DNA of 64,000 nucleotides from Streptomyces sp. TLI_235 (lineage in GTDB: Bacteria > Actinomycetota > Actinomycetes > Streptomycetales > Streptomycetaceae). The stretch covers positions 186,001 to 250,000 of the forward strand of contig NSGV01000001.1 of assembly GCA_002300355.1 (NCBI GenBank), read 5' to 3'. Both the position numbers and the translations under genes were made by a program. Position 1 is the first letter of the stretch. The number at the start of each line of letters is the position of its first letter. Under the pieces are notes generated by a model. The model had not been told where the DNA came from. It made no database searches and worked only from the letters and a program-made list of their open reading frames with translations. Below, in pieces: positions 18,900 to 28,450 of this stretch.

Positions 18900-19348
18900 G
18901 TACCCAGTGGTGTAGGGGGTGGCGTGAAGCCGGACGCGCTCTTCGGGCATGTCTCCAGCCAGGGCCTGGACCGCCATCTGCGCGCCGGGCGAGCGGGGGG
19001 GAAGCCGAACTGGTCGAGCAGGAGGTTGCGGGCTTCCTCTGCGACCTCACCGACCTTCGGGTGGCCGGCGAGCCGGTCGAACGTGGCACTGATGCCGCCC
19101 GCGACCGTCGTGATCCGCACGTCGTCGGCGGCGTCCTTGTCGGGCCTGCGGTCGTCCTTGGGGTCGCTCGGCCGGTCCTTGATCTTGAAGGCCTTGGCGA
19201 TCAACAGTGCGGCGTGGCGGGCGACCTGCACGGTGACGGCCCGGTCGTCGTTCTCCGGGTCCAGGCTCGCCACCTGGAGCTCGTCGCAGTCGACCACGGC
19301 CGCCTCGAGTCCCGGTGTCCGGCGGGCAACGTTCCTGCCACCGCCCAA
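18900..19348 (-). pseudogene. Remnant of an AbiEii-like nucleotidyltransferase
   Basis: A leftward fragment of about 115 residues reads GLEAAVVDCDELQVASLDPE, then VTVQVARHAALLIAKAFKIK, then PDKDAADDVRIT and EVAEEARNLLLDQFGFP. The pattern 'ARHAALLIAKAFKIKDR ... KDAADDVR' resembles the second half of small nucleotidyltransferase (AbiEii/toxin-like) proteins of actinomycetes. The N-terminal catalytic half is absent and the C-terminus runs into junk. I class it as a truncated pseudogene; the family call is tentative. Confidence 0.4.
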
Positions 19349-20200
19349 GCATCACGCCATGTCCGGCCGGTAGACTCCGCCTGCTGCCAGACCGCGTGGG
19401 TCACCGTCCAGGCATACACCCCCTGCTACGCCCTCCCGTCGATCCGGATGCAGAATCAGAGCGGCCCAGACCTTCCGCGGCCAGCTCCACAACCCCGTCG
19501 GCACCGTCTGGACGAACCAGCTCACCGGCATGCGCACCCGCACCCGCATCGGCTGCGGCGGCGTCCGGATGACTGCGCCATCAAACCCGCGCCGGAAGGC
19601 CCCGGGACGGGACCGTCGCATGCCGCCGGCCAACCCGAGAGCCGCCTCCGCGACAGGCATCCTGACGGGGCGTGGGGGGATGACGGCCGCTCCACGGCTG
19701 CACGCGCTTGCCCACCGGGGAGTTTCTTCGTCGCCACGGCGCCGTCGGGCGAGGTCCTGGCCGAGCGCCGGCCCCAGCAGCGTGACCGTGTCGAGCACGT
19801 CCTGGGAGAGCCAGGGCGCGCCGTCCGCGGCGTCGATGACCAGAGCGCCGTCAATGAACGTCCACCCAGAAGGCGCCGACCGTCGCCACCCAGCCGACCG
19901 CCGGGCGGGCAGACTGCGAACACGGACGGTTCGTTCTCCCCAGCAGTCGACGAGCAGGGCCCGTCCGCAGCGCTCCACGTCGCGGACGGGGTGCCCAGGC
20001 CCCGACCGAGCGGCGACAGCGACGTGCGCCAGGCGCAGCAGCGCCTCGCCGTTCCCCGGGCGGGCGGTGCCCTGCGCGGCGGTTTCCGAGGCGGGCTAAA
20101 GCGGGAAGCCGGCGGCGGAGCGATGGTGCAACGCGCGTGAGACGGGTGTGTGTGTTGCAGGGCGGCCGACCTGATCGGGCCGGGGCGGGCCGCCCGTGGG
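19349..20200. other. No recognised gene
   Basis: About 850 bases. A leftward frame reading TFIDGALVIDAADGAPWLSQ (about 19,800-19,870) looks coding-like but short and unrecognised. I cannot support a gene. Confidence 0.35.
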
Positions 20201-20623
20201 TCAGCCGAGCCACTGTCCGGCAGGGCCGCCCGGCTGGCCCTGGTCGCTCTCCGCCCGGGCGCGGTCGAGTTCCAGGAGACGGTTCAGCGCGGCGGCCGCC
20301 CCCGCGGCGGCGGGCATGGCGGCGTTGGCCGCGTCGTACGCGGTTTGCAGGTCGCCGCCTTCCCAGGCCTGCACGGCCCGGCCCACGAGGTGCTGCAGTT
20401 CGGAGAGTCTCGCAAGCGCGCCCTCGGGGATCGACTCCTCTGTCTCGCCCATCTGGCCATCATCACCGCGCACCGGCGCGTCTGCCCGGCCGATCCGGCG
20501 GCTGGACCGTGCCGGGCAGTCGGAGTCGGCGTAGAGCAGGACGACGACGCGCTGGTCGGGCGACGGCGAGACCGTGCGCTTGGGCAGGGCCTCGCCATCG
20601 TCGGCGGTTCCGATCTGCGCCAT
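20201..20623 (-). CDS. Small hypothetical protein
   Basis: 140-residue protein starting at the ATG at 20623 (MAQIGTADDGEALPK), with AAGGAG seven bases upstream. The C-terminal half is alpha-helical: ESIPEGALARLSELQHLVGR, then AVQAWEGGDLQTAYDAANAA and ALNRLLELDRARAE. There are no catalytic motifs. I do not recognise the family. The strong ribosome site and helical composition support a real gene in an otherwise decayed area. Confidence 0.5.
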   Translation of the reverse strand: MAQIGTADDGEALPKRTVSPSPDQRVVVLLYADSDCPARSSRRIGRADAPVRGDDGQMGETEESIPEGALARLSELQHLVGRAVQAWEGGDLQTAYDAANAAMPAAAGAAAALNRLLELDRARAESDQGQPGGPAGQWLG

Positions 20624-20988
20624 GGTCACTCTCCTTCTGCGACGGTGGGCTTGCGGGGCGCTTCTTCTCTGCCGGCGGTTCGACGTAGCCGAGCCCGCAC
20701 GTCAGGACTGGGTCTCACCGACACCGTCTCGCACGGCCGCGAGGCGCATTCGCAGGCGCCGCTCGAAACGCCACTGCCTGGACCGCCACACCGACGAGCC
20801 GTGCACCGCCCGCGGCCGCGCTCCTGGCCGAAGCCGGTCGCCGCAACCCCGGCACTCCCGGCACTCCCGCTCAGCGGCCTGCCCGGTGTCCGTGAACACC
20901 ACCCCAGGATAGAGCCCCCGGACCACTCCAAACCAGATATCGGAAACGAGTACTTACGGGGAGTAACCGCTGACGAATTGACGTCCGG

Positions 20989-21024
20989 TGGGGAATTTTC
21001 CTGATCGCCGGATGGGGAATTTTG
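20989..21024. repeat. Two TGGGGAATTTT motifs beside the ISL3 insertion
   Basis: TGGGGAATTTT occurs twice within 35 bases, the second copy overlapping the left target duplication of the ISL3 element. Repeated short motifs of this kind are seen at IS21-type ends, so the ISL3 element may have jumped into an older IS end. This is inference only. Confidence 0.35.
21017..21024. repeat. Left 8-bp target-site duplication of ISL3 element
   Basis: GAATTTTG directly abuts the left inverted repeat and is repeated identically after the right inverted repeat at 23414-23421. An 8-bp duplication is the size expected for ISL3-family transposition. Confidence 0.9.
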
Positions 21025-21048
21025 GGCTCTGGCGCTGATCTTGTGACG
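21025..21048. repeat. Left inverted repeat of ISL3 element
   Basis: A 24-base terminal repeat beginning GGCTCTGGCGCTGATC and ending TTGTGACG. Its exact reverse complement lies at 23390-23413. Confidence 0.93.
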
Positions 21049-21111
21049 CGGCGCTCTGGTGGGCATGGACCCCGCGCGGGAGATGGGGGCTTCCAGCGCA
21101 GTGCCCTTGGG

Positions 21112-21693
21112 TCACCGCCAGGAAGGGTTGCGGCTCGGCAGCCAGGGGCCAAAGAGAGACTCGTACTCTCCTGCCTCGCTCGTGAGGACGAAGTCAGGGG
21201 ACGTGGCAGACACCGCGGCGTGCAGGTGGGCCAGCAGGACCGGGAACGAGCTGAGCTCCAGGTCCAGTGCCTGAGCGATCGTTGCTCGATCCGCATCCAT
21301 CCCGGGCTCGTTCCTGAGCTCGTCGTCGCGAAGGTGGTCGGCGGTCGTGCGCATGACGGTCAGATCACCTGTGCCCGAGAACTTCAGGCAGTCCCACCAT
21401 GACGGCAGTCCAACAATGATCTCCAGCGCCTCGGCCAAGCTCCGGCCGATCAGGCCGGCCTGCCCTTCCGAGCTGGCGTAGAGCACGGAGCGGTCCCTGC
21501 TGCTGTCGCCGCAGAGGAAGAAGGTGCCGCCGGTGTAGTCGCCTGCAACGCCTTCCAGGCTTGCGCCGGACGAGAGACGGACAGGCTCGCCCGGATCGTT
21601 GCGCGAGAGGTCAAATTCGCAAACCCGCCAGAGCGCGGCTGCCAGATCGCGGTCCCGCCGGATCGAGTCCAGGATTTCTTCGTCGCGAGTCAC
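21112..21693 (-). CDS. Passenger gene: SUKH/immunity-like protein
   Basis: A 193-residue protein from the GTG at 21693 (VTRDEEILDSIRRDRDLAAA); an upstream ATG at 21750 would add 19 residues. The segment YTGGTFFLCGDSS, VLYASSEGQAGLIGRSLAEA and VGLPSWWDCLKFSG matches the core of SUKH-superfamily (SMI1/KNR4-like) proteins. Many of these are immunity proteins against contact-dependent toxins, and others have unknown roles. It sits inside the inverted repeats of the ISL3 element, pointing away from the transposase, so it is carried as cargo. No toxin gene is present in the element. The SUKH call is by motif impression. Confidence 0.65.
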   Translation of the reverse strand: MTRDEEILDSIRRDRDLAAALWRVCEFDLSRNDPGEPVRLSSGASLEGVAGDYTGGTFFLCGDSSRDRSVLYASSEGQAGLIGRSLAEALEIIVGLPSWWDCLKFSGTGDLTVMRTTADHLRDDELRNEPGMDADRATIAQALDLELSSFPVLLAHLHAAVSATSPDFVLTSEAGEYESLFGPWLPSRNPSWR

Positions 21694-21806
21694 CCCGGGG
21701 ACGATAGCAGTGCACCCACGTGCGACCCGATGTGTGGCGGCTGTGATCATGGCCCGGGTGTTCTTCGCGGAGTTTCGGGGTCCTGTTCCCTCATCTGGCC
21801 GGTGTC

Positions 21807-23381
21807 GTGGTGGAGTTGGTCGATCGGGCTGCGGTCGGCATGGTCACGATGCATGCGCGGGCCCGCACCGTGGGGGCGGACTGTCCGCACTGCGGTAGTG
21901 CGTCGGCCCGGGTGCACGGCCGGTACACGCGCCGGCTCTCGGATGCCACGGTCGGCGGCACCAGCGTGGTGATCGAGCTGCTGGTGCGGCGGTTCAAGTG
22001 CGAGAACCCGGCCTGCCGGGCGGTGACCTTCGCCGAGCAGATCGCCGGGCTGACGAGCCCGCATGCCCGCTACACGCCGCAGGTTCGCCGGCAGTTGACC
22101 TCGATTGCACTCGTGCTGGCCGGCCGTGCGGGCGCCCGGCTGGCCGGGGCGCTGGGCCTGCCCGTGGCCAAGGACACCCTGTTACGCCTGGTCCGCGCCG
22201 CACCGGAAGATCCCGTCGGGAAGATCCGGGTGCTTGGTGTCGATGATTTCGCGCTGCGCAAGGGCGACTCGTACGCCACGATCCTGGTGGACCTGGAAAG
22301 ACGGTGCCCCGTGGACGTCCTGCCCGGACGGGACGCCGAGCCGCTGGCCGCCTGGCTGAAGGACCATCCGGAAGTAGAGATCATCTGCCGGGATCGCGCC
22401 GGGGCCTACGCCGAGGGCGCCCGCGTCGGCGCCCCGCAGGCTCAGCAGGTCGCCGATGTCTGGCACTTGTGGCACAACCTCGGCGCGGCCGTGGAGAAGA
22501 CCGTCTCCACCCACTACGCCTGCGTCCGGGCCGCGTTCGAGAACAGCGAACCGGCCGCCCCGCCGACGAGCGACGACATCTGGCTGACGCCACCGGAACC
22601 GGCCGCCGCGATGCTGGACGTCTGCGGACGAGACCGCCGACTGGTTACCCGGACCAGGGAACGCTACACCGCCGTGCGACAGCTCCTGGACGACGGCAGC
22701 ACGCTGGAGGAGATCTGCCGGACACTGCGTCTGGACCGGTCCACCGTGCGCCGCTTCGCCCGGGCCGGCAGCATCGACGAGCTGCTGGTCAAAGCGACGA
22801 ACCGGTCCACCATCCTGGACGAGTACAAGCCCTACCTCAACCAGCGCTGGAACGAGGGCTGCCACGACAGCACCCAGCTCCACAAGGAGATCGCCACCTC
22901 GGGCTTCGTCGGGAGCATCCAGACCGTCCGCCGCTACCTCCGCCCGCTCAAGGCCGCCATCGCCGCGCCGCCGGTGCCTCGTCCGGCTCCGCGGCCGCGC
23001 CGCATCGTCCGCTGGATCATGACCGATCCCGGACACCTGACAGCCGATGAAGCCACCGATCTCAAGGAGGTCCGGGTCGGCTGTCCCGAGCTCGACGCTG
23101 TCACCCGGCACGTCCGCGACTTCGCCGCCATGATGCGTGACCTGCGGGGCGATCAACTGCTCTCCTGGATGGAGCGGGTCCTCGCCGACGACCTGCCCGC
23201 CCTGCACTCCCTGGTCAACGGACTGAGCCGCGACATCGACGCCGTCACCGCCGGACTGTCCACCTCATGGAGCTCAGGCCAGGTCGAAGGACACGTCACA
23301 AGGACAAAACTATTCAAAAGGCAAGGATACGGACGAGCCAACCTCGACTTCCTCCGCAAGCGCGTACTACTCACGCCCTGA
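21807..23381 (+). CDS. ISL3-family transposase
   Basis: 524-residue DDE transposase from the GTG at 21807. The N-terminal zinc finger has CPHC and CENPAC with [18 protein letters not shown], the helix-turn-helix is [20 protein letters not shown], and the catalytic domain opens with [20 protein letters not shown] (first aspartate) and [14 protein letters not shown] (second aspartate). WHLWHNL follows, the hallmark of DDE_Tnp_ISL3. The end [20 protein letters not shown], then [14 protein letters not shown], contains the conserved ExxxxxxK-type motif with the third acidic residue. It looks intact and ends 9 bases before the right inverted repeat. Confidence 0.95.
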   Translation: MVELVDRAAVGMVTMHARARTVGADCPHCGSASARVHGRYTRRLSDATVGGTSVVIELLVRRFKCENPACRAVTFAEQIAGLTSPHARYTPQVRRQLTSIALVLAGRAGARLAGALGLPVAKDTLLRLVRAAPEDPVGKIRVLGVDDFALRKGDSYATILVDLERRCPVDVLPGRDAEPLAAWLKDHPEVEIICRDRAGAYAEGARVGAPQAQQVADVWHLWHNLGAAVEKTVSTHYACVRAAFENSEPAAPPTSDDIWLTPPEPAAAMLDVCGRDRRLVTRTRERYTAVRQLLDDGSTLEEICRTLRLDRSTVRRFARAGSIDELLVKATNRSTILDEYKPYLNQRWNEGCHDSTQLHKEIATSGFVGSIQTVRRYLRPLKAAIAAPPVPRPAPRPRRIVRWIMTDPGHLTADEATDLKEVRVGCPELDAVTRHVRDFAAMMRDLRGDQLLSWMERVLADDLPALHSLVNGLSRDIDAVTAGLSTSWSSGQVEGHVTRTKLFKRQGYGRANLDFLRKRVLLTP

Positions 23382-23389
23382 ACCGACAC

Positions 23390-23413
23390 CGTCACAAGAT
23401 CAGCGCCAGAGCC
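23390..23413. repeat. Right inverted repeat of ISL3 element
   Basis: The exact reverse complement of 21025-21048 (24 of 24 bases). It begins CGTCACAAGATCAGCG and ends CCAGAGCC. Confidence 0.93.
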
Positions 23414-23421
23414 GAATTTTG
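23414..23421. repeat. Right 8-bp target-site duplication of ISL3 element
   Basis: GAATTTTG, identical to and in the same orientation as 21017-21024. Confidence 0.9.
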
Positions 23422-23618
23422 CGATCGTCAACGGCTTGGACCGGTCAGGGGGCCGAGGCCGGCGACAGCGGGACTTCGGCCCGCCCGAGGAATCCGGCAT
23501 CCCCGGGTTACCTTCCCTTGCGCGGTCGCTACGTCATATAGTTGCCCGGTTACATTATGCTCGCTCCGCAAAGGCTCGGGCCGCCGGCCCGGCGTTCACG
23601 AAGCAGTGAGGCAAAGGA

Positions 23619-24148
23619 ATGCGAGGGATTCTCGTCACTTCATTCATCACCGCTATGGCGGCGGTGGCCATGTTCCCCGTTCCGGCGTCGGCGGAGTGAA
23701 GCGGAACCACTCCGCCGACCGCCCAGGTCGACTCCGGCACGCTCGACATCACCGTGCCAACGACGTCCGTCAGCCTCGGCACTGTCGTTGCCAGCACCTC
23801 TCCCCAGACGGTCAGCAGCCAGATCGGGAACGTCGCTGTGACGGACGGGCGCGGCGGTACTGTCGGCTGGACGGCTACGGCGAACGCGGTTGACTCACAG
23901 GGCCGCAGAACATTTCGGTCTCGGCCCCGGGCTCCAGCAGCTACACCAGCCAGTCGGCCACGGTCACCGGTACCGCCAGCGTCACGAACGCCAACCTCTC
24001 CCCGCTGTACCCACCGGGTCCCGTGCAGACCGCCACCGGCATGTCCGGAATCAACACTGCCACACGGAATCCCACGACCTCCCTCACCATCCCCGGGAAC
24101 GCCCTGGTCGGAACGTACAGTTCGACGCTCACCCATTCTGTTGCCTGA
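23619..24148 (+). pseudogene. Secreted WxL-domain-like protein, frameshifted
   Basis: The ATG at 23619 follows AAAGG closely and encodes a signal peptide (MRGILVTSFITAMAAVAMFP) that meets a stop right after PASAE. The mature protein continues in another frame from about 23,715: PTAQVDSGTLDITVPTTSVS, then LGTVVASTSPQTVSSQIGNV and DGRGGTVGWTATANAVDS. It shifts again near 23,907 to SYTSQSATVTGTASVTNANL and ends at 24148. The beta-rich TVSSQIGNVAVTDGRGGTVG pattern is that of the WxL-like cell-surface domain found in Streptomyces beside DUF916 proteins. Two frameshifts disable it. Confidence 0.7.
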
Positions 24149-24183
24149 CCCTGCCCGATGATTTCCCGGAGACGTCCTCCCCA

Positions 24184-24525
24184 GTGCGCAGGATCATCGT
24201 GGCAGTGCTGACATCCGTGGTCCTTGCCTTGACCGCCGGCAGCCTTTCGGCTGCCAACGGTGAACCTGTCCGAACGGAGCGAGCGAACATCGACGGGGGC
24301 GGCGTCGGCATTCGGCTGGTAGATGTCCAGACCGACATCGCCGACGACCCGCGGCACGTCACTACATCATTGACAAACTGACCCCGGGCACGACAATCCA
24401 GCGGCGCGTCGAGGTGACGAACAGCACCGGTTCCCTCCTGCATGTGGAGCTGTATGCGGGCGCCGCCGATATTAAGGACGGCTCCTTCATCGGCGCTTCC
24501 GGAAGGAAGGCGAACCTCCTGCCTC
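24184..24525 (+). pseudogene. DUF916/WxL-interacting-protein remnant, truncated
   Basis: Signal-peptide-like start VRRIIVAVLTSVVLALTAGS, then GGGVGIRLVDVQTDIADDPR. After a frameshift near 24,358 it reads HYIIDKLTPGTTIQRRVEVT, then NSTGSLLHVELYAGAADIKD and SFIGASGRKAN. This is the N-terminal peptidoglycan-binding domain of DUF916 (WxL-interacting) proteins, whose full length is usually over 300 residues with a C-terminal membrane anchor. Here the coding stops abruptly at about 24,520, so the rest has been deleted. It follows the WxL-domain pseudogene as an operon partner, the usual arrangement. Confidence 0.75.
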
Positions 24526-24537
24526 TAGGGTGCACAT

Positions 24538-24633
24538 GTGGACGAACGGAGCTTGATTAGGGCTTTGCTCCCAGCGATTGGCTTGGGAGTGTTGAGTTGG
24601 CTGATCATCGCGGCCATCATCTGGGTCATGTGA
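24538..24633 (+). CDS. Possible 31-residue membrane peptide
   Basis: A short frame from GTG at 24538 encodes VDERSLIRALLPAIGLGVLS followed by WLIIAAIIWVM and a stop. Most of it is one hydrophobic helix. It lies immediately after the truncation point of the DUF916 remnant. The ribosome site (CTAGGG) is weak. It could be a real small membrane protein or the start of a lost gene. Confidence 0.3.
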   Translation: MDERSLIRALLPAIGLGVLSWLIIAAIIWVM

Positions 24634-25887
24634 CCGACCCTCGGGTGTGACGCGGGTGCACGGCTCGGGTGATCGTTGTGCGGTCGCCCCGCGAAGGGCT
24701 GCGGGTGCGGTGCGCGATAGTTGGAGCCGGAGGACGATCAGCGTGACGTCGTCCGATCGGTGAAAACCGGCCGGTGGTGCGGCCTGGCGCCGGACAGGGC
24801 GAGTGTCGTGGCCCCGACGTTCTTGCAGCCGGATCTCCCCACGGACCGCGGTGGAGCGGCCAAGTCGCCGACCTACGTGGGCCGAGGTGACGACGAAAAT
24901 GCCACTGCGGGTGCGATTCGATAGGACAAGGCAGTGCAGGCCGGATATCGCGTCACAGCGACACCAGCTCGCGGCCGCCGTCATGGGCACAGGCCGGACC
25001 GCACAGCCTTCGTGCACCACGGTGTCAGCCGATGCGGTCCTGGTACCGAGCCTGCGCCGATAGGGCACATCAGCCAGGATCCGGTCGGTCGGAGCGAGCT
25101 CCGGCCTGACTCCCGCTTCCGCAGTCCCGGCGTGCAACGCGATCGTCTTGGCAGGCACCAGGCGTCCCTGAGCCCGTGACCTGTCCCATCGGCCAGAAGG
25201 CGTACGGCAAGTTGGGCCGTTCGAGGAAGCGGTGGGTCTCTCGAAGTCGGGCGGACGCCGCTGTCGGGCTTCCGCGGACCTTCGCCGGCAGTACTGCCCG
25301 GGCAACTGGCACGCGAGGAGTGGCATCTTGTCCTGGCCGATCCGATCGCGATGAAGGAGGGCGGCGCAGCTACGGCAGTGTGCTGCTGGTCTTCGGGTGC
25401 CCGTACGGTCGGCGTGCCGGCACGTAGCACACGAGGGGCTGCGACAGCACGGCGTTTCGTGGTTGTTCCGTCCGCTCCGTCATCGAGGCCTGGAATCGCC
25501 ACCCGTCCGGATTGGTGCGTGCTCGCGCAATATCCCCGGATACTCCAACTTCCCACCATGCGGGGAGATTCGGGAGCGCCCTCGCCAAGCGTTGCATCTC
25601 TGGACGGAAGAAACAGGTCGAGCCCAGGTGGGCACCGGGACGGTGGCGATGCAGCCGTCGTGCCGGCACTCATCCCACCGCCACAGACGAGTTGACAGCC
25701 CGTGCGGCCGGCATGAATGTCGGAATCGCGAACTGCCGGACCATCTCCAGGCTCCGGCCGAGCGAGGGCGGGGAACGCGACACCGCGCTCGCTGTCTGCA
25801 CAGTCCACGGACCGGTCCTCGGCTCAGCTCTCCTTGGGGGTGTGGAGGCCATCACCGGTGCGAGTCAACGCTCGAGAAAGTGTTCCC
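24634..25887. other. Decayed region with a likely PP2C/SpoIIE phosphatase remnant
   Basis: No intact gene over 1.25 kb. On the - strand, a fragment near 24,728-24,775 reads GFHRSDDVTLIVLRLQ, the C-terminal signature of PP2C/SpoIIE-type phosphatases (DDVxLLVLRL). A second piece near 25,190 reads AVRLLADGTGHGL, resembling their first motif (ADGMGHG). The pieces are in different frames, so the gene, if this reading is right, is shattered. Otherwise only compositional shadows. Confidence 0.35.
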
Positions 25888-26718
25888 ATGTCCCCCAAAG
25901 CCCTGATATCAAGGCCGGGCCGTTGCCTGGTAGCCCTCATTGCCGCGCTGCTCGCCTTCACGGTGGCGGAACCGGCCTGCGCCGCGCACGACGGCCGACC
26001 CGCCGCGACCACGCCGGTGCGGTCTGGGCCCCCGCCCCGGACCGGGTCGCTGGTGTTCGACGAGGAGTTCAGCGACCCCATCGCCTGGGGTACGCGCTGG
26101 ATCGGTGATGCCACCAGCGCATACCAGTACGGTGACCACAACCCGAACGACGACAAGCTGGACTGGCTCACCCCGTCGGCGGTCTCAGTGGCGGACGGCG
26201 CGGCCACCTTTACCGCGAAGCCGGGTTCGCGGACTCTGGAGAACGGCAGGCGCTCCTGGGACACCGGACTGCTCACTACCGAGGGGTCTGCCGAGGGCTT
26301 CATGGTCCGGGTCGGGGACTACGTCGAGACACGGGTCAAGCTGCCGACAGCCCCCGGCGCGTGGCCGGCCCTGTGGACCTGGTACAACGGCACGAACGAG
26401 ATCGACTCGTTCGAGTACCACCCCGACAACCCGGACGTCCTGGAGCTCACCAACGGACTCCGACGTGCGGCGTTCTACTACCACGGCCCGGCCGTCCGCC
26501 CGGGCGGCTGGGTCACGATCGGCGTCCGCTACGGGGAATCCTCCAACGATTGGTACGTCGACGGGATCAAGGTGTTCTCCGACGGTGCCGGTACCGGCAG
26601 GGGCTGGACGGCCTACCTGATCCTCAATCTGTCCGTGGAGGCCGGCGGGTACCACCAGCCGCCCGCCGACCTGACCCCGTTCACATATTCAGCCGACTAT
26701 GTCCGCGTCTGGCGCTGA
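25888..26718 (+). CDS. Secreted GH16-like beta-glucanase
   Basis: 276-residue exported protein from the ATG at 25888 (MSPKALISRPGRCLVALIAA), with a Sec signal ending near CAAHD. The mature jelly-roll begins LVFDEEFSDPIAWGTRWIGD. The catalytic region is NEIDSFEY, which fits the ExDxxE nucleophile and acid/base pattern of glycoside hydrolase family 16. It is preceded by GAWPALWTWY and followed by WVTIGVRYGESSNDWYVDG, typical sandwich strands. It probably cleaves a beta-1,3/1,4-glucan, agarose-like or galactan polymer outside the cell. No carbohydrate-binding module is attached. It converges on a broken DUF2637-like gene. Confidence 0.8.
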   Translation: MSPKALISRPGRCLVALIAALLAFTVAEPACAAHDGRPAATTPVRSGPPPRTGSLVFDEEFSDPIAWGTRWIGDATSAYQYGDHNPNDDKLDWLTPSAVSVADGAATFTAKPGSRTLENGRRSWDTGLLTTEGSAEGFMVRVGDYVETRVKLPTAPGAWPALWTWYNGTNEIDSFEYHPDNPDVLELTNGLRRAAFYYHGPAVRPGGWVTIGVRYGESSNDWYVDGIKVFSDGAGTGRGWTAYLILNLSVEAGGYHQPPADLTPFTYSADYVRVWR

Positions 26719-26778
26719 CCGGTGATGCCCGTGTCCGGCGTTGGCCGACGCCGGGATTCTTGCGGGGATCCGGGCATG

Positions 26779-27885
26779 TCAGCGCGATGGCCGGTGGGCA
26801 CCCCGCAGGGAGGCGGACCGGCCCGGTGGCTTGCGCCGGCCGAGTTGGTGCACCGGTTGATGCAGGCAGACCTCGGCTGTGAGTGGTGGCAGGCCCACCA
26901 CCACGATGTCGACGGGACGCGTCGGCGACACACAACCCGGAACAGACGGTGGAGAACAGGACCACCACCAACCAGGAGTGGACCACACGGCGACCGTCAT
27001 TGGCGGCGCGCAGGACGGACAGACAACCCACAAGCCACGGCCCGAAGACCACGATCGGCCACAATCGCGCCGGCACCCCTGGCGTCCGGGAGAGCGCCAG
27101 GTCGTGCAGTGGATCGTAGGAGAACATCCATCCCAGCAGACAGACGGTGGTGAATGCCAGCGTGCGCAGAGTCACGAGTGCCAGGCTCACGGTCCGCGGC
27201 CACGACGCCGCCACAGGATCCCGGCGACGTCGGGCCCGGGGCGAGTGGGAACGGGCCTTCGCTCCCATCGGCTCCGGGTCTTTGTGCAACGGCGACTGGC
27301 GGGGGAACACATACGTGTCGCCCGTCCGCCAGTCGGCATTTCCTTCCGTCACGGTGAACGGCGGCCTCGGGGCGTCGAAGACCATGCCACTGTCACACCG
27401 GTCGTAGTGCTCTGCTGGGTCGTCATGTTGTTCTGCGCCGCAGTGCCCTGCCGGATCGCCGTATCGGAGGCCGCCACCGGTGTCCTCGACGATGGTCCCG
27501 TACTGCTCGTACTGGAGGAAGAGGTCGCCTGTCGGGTCGTGCATGTCCCCCTCGATTTCAGGATCTCGGTCTCGCACATTCGCCGTCGCCACGCTCCGTC
27601 GGCACCCACCGCCGGCGGCCTCAGCTCGCCCCCACCCAGCCGGGCAGCGAGGCCGGCCTCCAACTCGCGCAGCGTCCGCACGAAGTCGGCCAGCAGGCGA
27701 GAGCAGTGCTGGAGGACCACCCGCTCACCGTTGCGGCACAGATAGCCGGGCCGGATGTCACCGACGGCGTTCACGCGGTCGGGCACGAAGAGCCACCTCC
27801 CCAGGCTGCATACGGGATCCCACGGCGGATTCACACCCGAACCCGGGTGCGGCAGTGGCGCCCGGGGCTGCTGAGTCGAATTCAT
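26779..27885 (-). pseudogene. DUF2637-like membrane protein, frameshifted
   Basis: A leftward protein in three frames. The first part (27,885 to about 27,600, MNSTQQPRAPLPHPGSGVNP) contains VVLQHCSRLLADFVRTLREL. The second (27,592 to about 26,930) holds membrane helices: LVTLRTLAFTTVCLLGWMFS, YDPLHDLALSRTPGVPARLW, PIVVFGPWLVGCLSVLRAAN and VVHSWLVVVLFSTVCSGLCV. The last (to 26,779) gives VDIVVVGLPPLTAEVCLHQP. The four-helix layout with a YDxL motif after helix 1 and a PPL motif in the last helix fits DUF2637/SpdB-like proteins, which are common on Streptomyces plasmids and integrative elements. The first part may be a separate gene. Confidence 0.55.
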
Positions 27886-27966
27886 GCCCCATCAACGATT
27901 GCGCACGGGGGTCGGTGTATACGGCATGCGGGCTTCATTCAATATTCGACATCGCTCGCGCTACGT

Positions 27967-28318
27967 CAAACTCCCCGAGGGGCGGCGCGCAGGGCTGGCG
28001 GGCGTCACGCGAGATCGACCACGTCCAGGGGGGAGGATTCGGACAACGGGGATCAGGCGCTAGCCGTGACGATATCGATCGAACGCTTTGTGAAACTCCC
28101 CAGCCGTCCTCCGTGACCAGCTACTGCGCCGCCACTGCCAGGGCGTTCGTCCGCCCGCCACCGTCCGGGCGCCCAGCGCCGGGGCCAGGCGACGGTGGAC
28201 GCTAAACGAATTCCCCAGTTGGAGTGAGGCATGGAGAAACATTTCTTCGATCGGCGCCCGAATCGAATCCTCTGAAATTCATGACGGAGATGGCGCGAGA
28301 CGCTCCATGAAACTCCCC
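27967..28318. repeat. IS21-type terminal repeats (CAAACTCCCC/GAAACTCCCC)
   Basis: Related 10-base motifs occur at 27967-27976 (CAAACTCCCC), 28092-28101 (GAAACTCCCC), 28207-28216 (CGAATTCCCC) and 28309-28318 (GAAACTCCCC). A further copy at 28590-28599 falls inside the istA-like frame. IS21-family ends carry multiple short repeats bound by the transposase, and these lie directly upstream of an IstA homolog. Confidence 0.6.
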
Positions 28319-28450
28319 AGGGGCGCGAGGTCCATCGAGAACGCCATGGCTGCGCGTAGCATGCATCCATCGCGTGCTATATTTCCGGCTTCCTTTGAAT
28401 GTTATCAATTCAGAGTCCACACGGCGTGGTCCGGATTGCGAGGTGCCTGG

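Larger units (their letters stand above)
21025..23413 (+). mobile_element. Complete ISL3-family insertion sequence with passenger gene
   Basis: A 2,389-bp element bounded by perfect 24-base inverted repeats (21025-21048 and 23390-23413) and flanked by the 8-base direct repeat GAATTTTG. It carries an intact ISL3-type transposase (21807-23381) plus a divergently oriented passenger gene (21112-21693). Perfect ends, an identical target duplication and an uninterrupted transposase imply a recent, possibly still active, insertion. Most ISL3 elements are about 1.3-1.6 kb, so the extra length is the passenger segment. Confidence 0.93.
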
